In this document: positions 60,953 through 64,000 of the stretch, piece by piece
Numbering within the stretch: position 1 is the stretch's first letter
How the letters are laid out: the number at the start of each line of letters is the position of its first letter
From: CBDFKY01 sp965248995
GTDB lineage: Bacteria; Pseudomonadota; Alphaproteobacteria; Rickettsiales; UBA998
Reading direction: 5' to 3'
DNA: 64,000 bases
Assembly (NCBI GenBank): GCA_965248995.1
Contig: CBDFKY010000005.1
Span: 1 to 64,000, forward strand
The notes under the pieces: model-generated
Told to the model about the DNA's origin: nothing
What the model saw: only the letters and a program-made list of their open reading frames with translations
The model's database searches: none
Translations under genes and position numbers: made by a program

Positions 60953-62483
60953 ATTGCGCAGTAACCCATGGCTGGTGGCGATCGTCGTAAGCCTCGCCAC
61001 ATTCATGGAAGTGCTGGACACCACGATCACCAACGTCTCCATCCGCAATATCGCGGGGTCGCTCGGCGCCGGACAGGATGAGAGCACATGGGTGCTGACC
61101 TCTTATCTGGTAGCGAACGGCATCATCCTGCCCCTTTCCGGATGGCTTTCGGACATCGTAGGGCGCAAACGTTTTTTTATCGGCTGCATCATAGGGTTTA
61201 CCGTCGCCTCCTTTTTCTGCGGAACCGCCACTTCGTTGATGGGGCTGATCGTGTTCCGTATTCTTCAGGGCGCGGCGGGCGGCGGGTTGCAGCCGACGCA
61301 GCAGGCGATCATCCTGGATTATTTTCCTCCTGAAAAAAGAGGGGCCGTGTTCGCCATCACCGGCATCACCATGATCGCCGCCCCTATCCTCGGCCCGACG
61401 CTCGGGGGAGTGATTACCGATCATTTTTCCTGGCGCTGGATTTTCTATATCAACGTGCCCGTCGGCATCACCGCGGCGTTTCTGGTCTGGAAAATGGTTG
61501 AGAACGATACGCCGAGGGCAGAGACCGGCGGGGCTCCGCGTGTCGATTATATCGGCCTCGGACTGGTATCGCTCGGGCTGGCGGCGATGCAGCTGGTTCT
61601 GGACAAAGGCCAGCAGGACGACTGGTTTTCCAGCCCGTTCATCTTGGGCTGGACGCTGACCTGCGCGCTTAGTTTGAGTATCGCGGTCGTCTGGTTGTGG
61701 GGGCAGAAAAATCCTATCATCGATCTTTCATTATTCAAGAATCGCTCGTTTTCCCTCTCCTGCCTGCTTATTTTCCTGGTCGGGTTCGTCCTGTTCGGCG
61801 GCTCAACCCTGCTGCCGCTCATGCTGCAAAGCCAGTTCGGCTATACCGCCACGCTGGCAGGCATGATCCTGTCACCCGGCGGCATTGCAGTGATTTTCCT
61901 CATGCCGCTTTCCGGTAAGCTGATCGGAAAAGTGCAGGCGCGTTTCATGATTTTCGTGGGCCTGGGTCTTGCCGCGTTCGGCATGTTTCATACCATGCGT
62001 TTCACACCGCAAACCGACTTCAACAGCTTCATGTGGATGCGGATCACCCAGGTGATCGGCCTGCCCTTTCTGTTTATCCCCATCAGCACGCTGGCGTTTT
62101 CCGATATACCGAGGGAAAAGAGCAACAAGGCTTCCGCCCTGTTCGCGCTGTTCCGGAATGTGGGGGGCAGTGTCGGCATCGCGACCGCTCTCACTTACGT
62201 CACCCGTCACCAGCAGATCCACCAGCATTTTCTCGCAAGCCATCTGGTTCCGGGCAGCCTGGGTTACGAGCAGTATCTTTCCACCATACAGGCCCATATA
62301 AAAAATTCTCACGAGGCACTGCGTAACATCAACCATACGCTGGAGGTTCAGGCGACGCTGCTTGGGTACGCCGATACCTTCGCGTTATTCGGGCTATTAC
62401 TAACGGGAGCGCTGGTTGCCGCCGTTTTATTGCTTCCTGCTAACCGGCCGAGAGCCAAAGCGGCTGCGGCGGGCGGGCATTGA
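60945..62483 (+). CDS. EmrB/QacA-type MFS drug efflux transporter (DHA2 family)
   Basis: The 512-aa inner-membrane antiporter has about 14 helices. It shows DHA2 motifs: LATFMEVLDTTITNVSIRNI (motif D1, about 19-38), WVLTSYLVANGIILPLSGWL, LSDIVGRKRFFIG (motif A), FRILQGAAGGGLQPTQQAII and ILGPTLGGVITDHFSWRWIF (motif C). With the EmrA-like protein and an outer-membrane channel it should export hydrophobic drugs or metabolites. No TolC gene is in the window. Its ATG overlaps the emrA-like stop, so expression is coupled. Confidence 0.93.
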   Translation: MNELRSNPWLVAIVVSLATFMEVLDTTITNVSIRNIAGSLGAGQDESTWVLTSYLVANGIILPLSGWLSDIVGRKRFFIGCIIGFTVASFFCGTATSLMGLIVFRILQGAAGGGLQPTQQAIILDYFPPEKRGAVFAITGITMIAAPILGPTLGGVITDHFSWRWIFYINVPVGITAAFLVWKMVENDTPRAETGGAPRVDYIGLGLVSLGLAAMQLVLDKGQQDDWFSSPFILGWTLTCALSLSIAVVWLWGQKNPIIDLSLFKNRSFSLSCLLIFLVGFVLFGGSTLLPLMLQSQFGYTATLAGMILSPGGIAVIFLMPLSGKLIGKVQARFMIFVGLGLAAFGMFHTMRFTPQTDFNSFMWMRITQVIGLPFLFIPISTLAFSDIPREKSNKASALFALFRNVGGSVGIATALTYVTRHQQIHQHFLASHLVPGSLGYEQYLSTIQAHIKNSHEALRNINHTLEVQATLLGYADTFALFGLLLTGALVAAVLLLPANRPRAKAAAAGGH

Positions 62484-62490
62484 AGGTTAT

Positions 62491-62712
62491 TTATCTTTTC
62501 AACTCGACATACCTGGCAAGATTCATTCCCTTGTTAAGCTCAGTCTGATAAGAAACCGGCAGTCCTTCGCCCATAACGATTTCTTTTTTCGACAGACCCT
62601 CCAGCTGTTCGGCGTATATGATCCCGAATAAATGAATGGATAAGGCTTTTTCATTATCTGGAGCCTTATCGTACATTTCACGCAAGAAAGATGATGCCTG
62701 ATCGACACGCAT
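62491..62712 (-). CDS. Small conserved-looking hypothetical protein, 73 aa
   Basis: The frame reads VDQASSFLREMYDKAPDNEK, then HLFGIIYAEQLEGLSKKEIV and GLPVSYQTELNKGMNLARYV. It is soluble, mixed alpha, and resembles small alphaproteobacterial proteins with a helix-turn-helix-like LSKKEIVxxxGLPVSYxTEx pattern. I cannot name a family. It lies 25 bases downstream of ybaB on the same strand, in the place where recR is often found, and is convergent with the emrB-like gene. Confidence 0.65.
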   Translation of the reverse strand: MRVDQASSFLREMYDKAPDNEKALSIHLFGIIYAEQLEGLSKKEIVMGEGLPVSYQTELNKGMNLARYVELKR

Positions 62713-62737
62713 GATAGTCGGTCTCTTGCGTAATATG

Positions 62738-63058
62738 CTAAAATGGCATTTTGAAGTTGGCGGGCAACCCCAGTCCGCTCGTCAGTGAAGAAAGTTCGCT
62801 CTGCGATTCGCTGTCCGCCTTGCCTTTCGCATCATTGAAGGCTGCGACGATCAGATCCTCCAGCAGCTCTTTTTCGTCCTTGTTGAGCAGGGAGTCGTCG
62901 ATCGTCGCTTTCAGCATCGAACCTTTCCCGTTCACCGTAATCTCGACCATGCCGCCGCCAGCCTTACCGGCATATTCCTTGTGCTCCATCTGCGTCTGCA
63001 TTTCAGCCATTTTCTGCTGCATCGCCTGCGCCTGTTTCATCATTTTCTGGATATTCAT
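62738..63058 (-). CDS. YbaB/EbfC-family nucleoid-associated protein
   Basis: The 106-aa protein begins MNIQKMMKQAQAMQQKMAEM and has AGGGMVEITVNGKGSMLKAT and LEDLIVAAFNDAKGKADSES, the full YbaB pattern. It forms dimers that bind DNA. It sits 10 bases after dnaX on the same strand, the widespread dnaX-ybaB arrangement. recR is not the next gene here. Confidence 0.95.
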   Translation of the reverse strand: MNIQKMMKQAQAMQQKMAEMQTQMEHKEYAGKAGGGMVEITVNGKGSMLKATIDDSLLNKDEKELLEDLIVAAFNDAKGKADSESQSELSSLTSGLGLPANFKMPF

Positions 63059-63068
63059 CGTTTCTTCC

Positions 63069-64000
63069 TCATGGTTGTTCCGGTTCCACCGCTACCATAG
63101 CGGCCCCTTCGAAGGTTTCAAGGATACTCACGACGAGCGGATGATTTTTCGCCGCTTCCCATCGTAGCCGCCTCTGCGCTTCTTTTTGTTCGGCGATCGT
63201 CGGCGCGCCCGCTTCATCGCTTAAACGTATGCTCCAGCCACGCATCCGCTTCAGCAACTCCCGCAACCGGTTAAGCGTTTCAGGCTCCGGCATCGAATTT
63301 TTGGAAATCACCAGTTCCTGTCCGGCGCAAGCCACCACCCTGATCTGCTGCATCACATGGTACAGCAGAATCTGCTCTTTCTGCTGCTCCAGCAGTTCCA
63401 GCACGTCTTCAAAACGTTTAAGAGTAACATCGGGATGATACGTCGCCAGCGCCAGATGCGGCGTATGCAGCACCGGCTCGATCTTTTGCGCGAGCTGCGT
63501 GTTCTGGGTAAACGGCGCCGTATGCACCAGCGTCGCATGGGCGCCACCCCCTCCTCCCGGAGGTTTAGGGATTGCAGGGGTTGCCGCGTTTCCTTCCTTC
63601 CATTGCCGGATGATCGTGGCCGGATCGGGCATATGCGCCGTATATGCGAAACGAATGAACAGCATTTCCGTAGCGTTAAGGGCATTCGGAGAGGTTTTTA
63701 TCTCTTCCAGCCCTTTGGTCAGCAACTGCCAGGCCCTTGCCGCCGCAGGGATGGAAAGGGTGCTGGCCAGCCTGGTGAGCATATCCTTTTCATGCGGGGC
63801 GAAACTGTGATCCAGCGCATAGTCCGAAGCGACCAGCAGGCGGCTGACGATATGCACGGCCCCCATCATGTCGGTCACCAGATTAGGCATGTTCGCCCCA
63901 TCCCGGTACTGCGCCTCCAGTTCCGCCAGCGCTTCCCTGCATTGCCCGGAAAAGAGATGCTCCAGCATAAGATAAAGCTTGGCCCTGTCTACCAGACCGA
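63069..64000 (-). CDS. dnaX: DNA polymerase III subunit gamma/tau, C-terminal part (cut by window edge)
   Basis: The open frame reaches the window end without a start. It reads GLVDRAKLYLMLEHLFSGQC, the end of the AAA+ clamp-loader collar region, followed by LLTKGLEEIKTSPNALNATE and MLFIRFAYTAHMPDPATII (domain III). A Pro/Gly-rich linker comes next (KPPGGGGGAHATLV), then a tau-like C-terminal domain (RFEDVLELLEQQKEQILLYH to LRWEAAKNHPLVVSILETFE). The last segment is typical of alphaproteobacterial DnaX. Order dnaX-ybaB supports the call. Confidence 0.9.
   Translation of the reverse strand, partial: GLVDRAKLYLMLEHLFSGQCREALAELEAQYRDGANMPNLVTDMMGAVHIVSRLLVASDYALDHSFAPHEKDMLTRLASTLSIPAAARAWQLLTKGLEEIKTSPNALNATEMLFIRFAYTAHMPDPATIIRQWKEGNAATPAIPKPPGGGGGAHATLVHTAPFTQNTQLAQKIEPVLHTPHLALATYHPDVTLKRFEDVLELLEQQKEQILLYHVMQQIRVVACAGQELVISKNSMPEPETLNRLRELLKRMRGWSIRLSDEAGAPTIAEQKEAQRRLRWEAAKNHPLVVSILETFEGAAMVAVEPEQP

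Noticed and set aside
1..64000. CRISPR arrays, rRNA genes, complete insertion sequences
   Set aside because: No regularly spaced direct repeats, no rRNA sequence and no intact transposase were seen on reading both strands.

Overview
The window is a stretch of an alphaproteobacterial chromosome. Evidence for this is an S10 ribosomal operon preceded by tuf, a PleD/DivK pair typical of alphaproteobacterial cell-cycle signalling, an aerobic HemF, a phasin, Mla lipid transport genes, and a DUF2610-type small protein that I associate mainly with Rickettsiales-like lineages. Motility (motAB), acetyl-CoA synthetase, phosphate uptake and heptose (LPS) synthesis genes are present, so it does not look like a strongly reduced obligate endosymbiont. 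I cannot name the species. Paired palindromic repeats that enter coding sequences also recall Rickettsiales genomes.

Layout. 0-6 kb: tuf-rpsJ-rplC-rplD-rplW-rplB-rpsS-rplV-rpsC-rplP-rpmC on the minus strand, with a one-base frameshift in rplP. 6-24 kb: housekeeping genes (pleD, divK, ruvA, eno, a parvulin-mlaE-mlaF operon, yaaA, uvrC, tig-clpP, acpS, hemF, hldD) interspersed with orphan low-complexity proteins (16.4-18.0 and 22.0-23.3 kb). 24.6-43.0 kb: an accessory region bracketed by tRNA-Asn(GTT) and tRNA-Arg(ACG). It holds remnants of a serine recombinase and a restriction-like helicase protein, an SDR pseudogene with a perfect 133-bp tandem duplication, a stress/redox cluster (catalase-like, HbpS/GlcG-like, SDR, zinc alcohol dehydrogenase), a truncated HAD protein, a 955-aa zeta-toxin-like protein framed by two inverted 117-bp palindromic elements, a 1277-aa secreted pentapeptide protein, a secreted 826-aa orphan, and acs. 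43-64 kb: mostly core again (motAB, pstCAB, uvrA, guaA-yfgM-like-bamB-der, phasin, proC, an orphan histidine kinase, emrAB-like efflux, ybaB and the 3' part of dnaX), with one small decayed locus at 51.2-52.2 kb.

How the genes work together. The core blocks are normal operons with tight spacing: ribosome assembly, outer-membrane biogenesis (parvulin foldase, MlaEF, BamB, HldD), proteostasis (trigger factor, ClpP) and nucleotide excision repair (UvrA, UvrC). The most unusual part is 30.3-38.1 kb. There the inverted palindromic elements supply the start of one ORF and the stop of another and enclose a large kinase-like toxin or effector candidate. Next to it lies a secreted pentapeptide protein carrying six repeated cysteine-pair modules.
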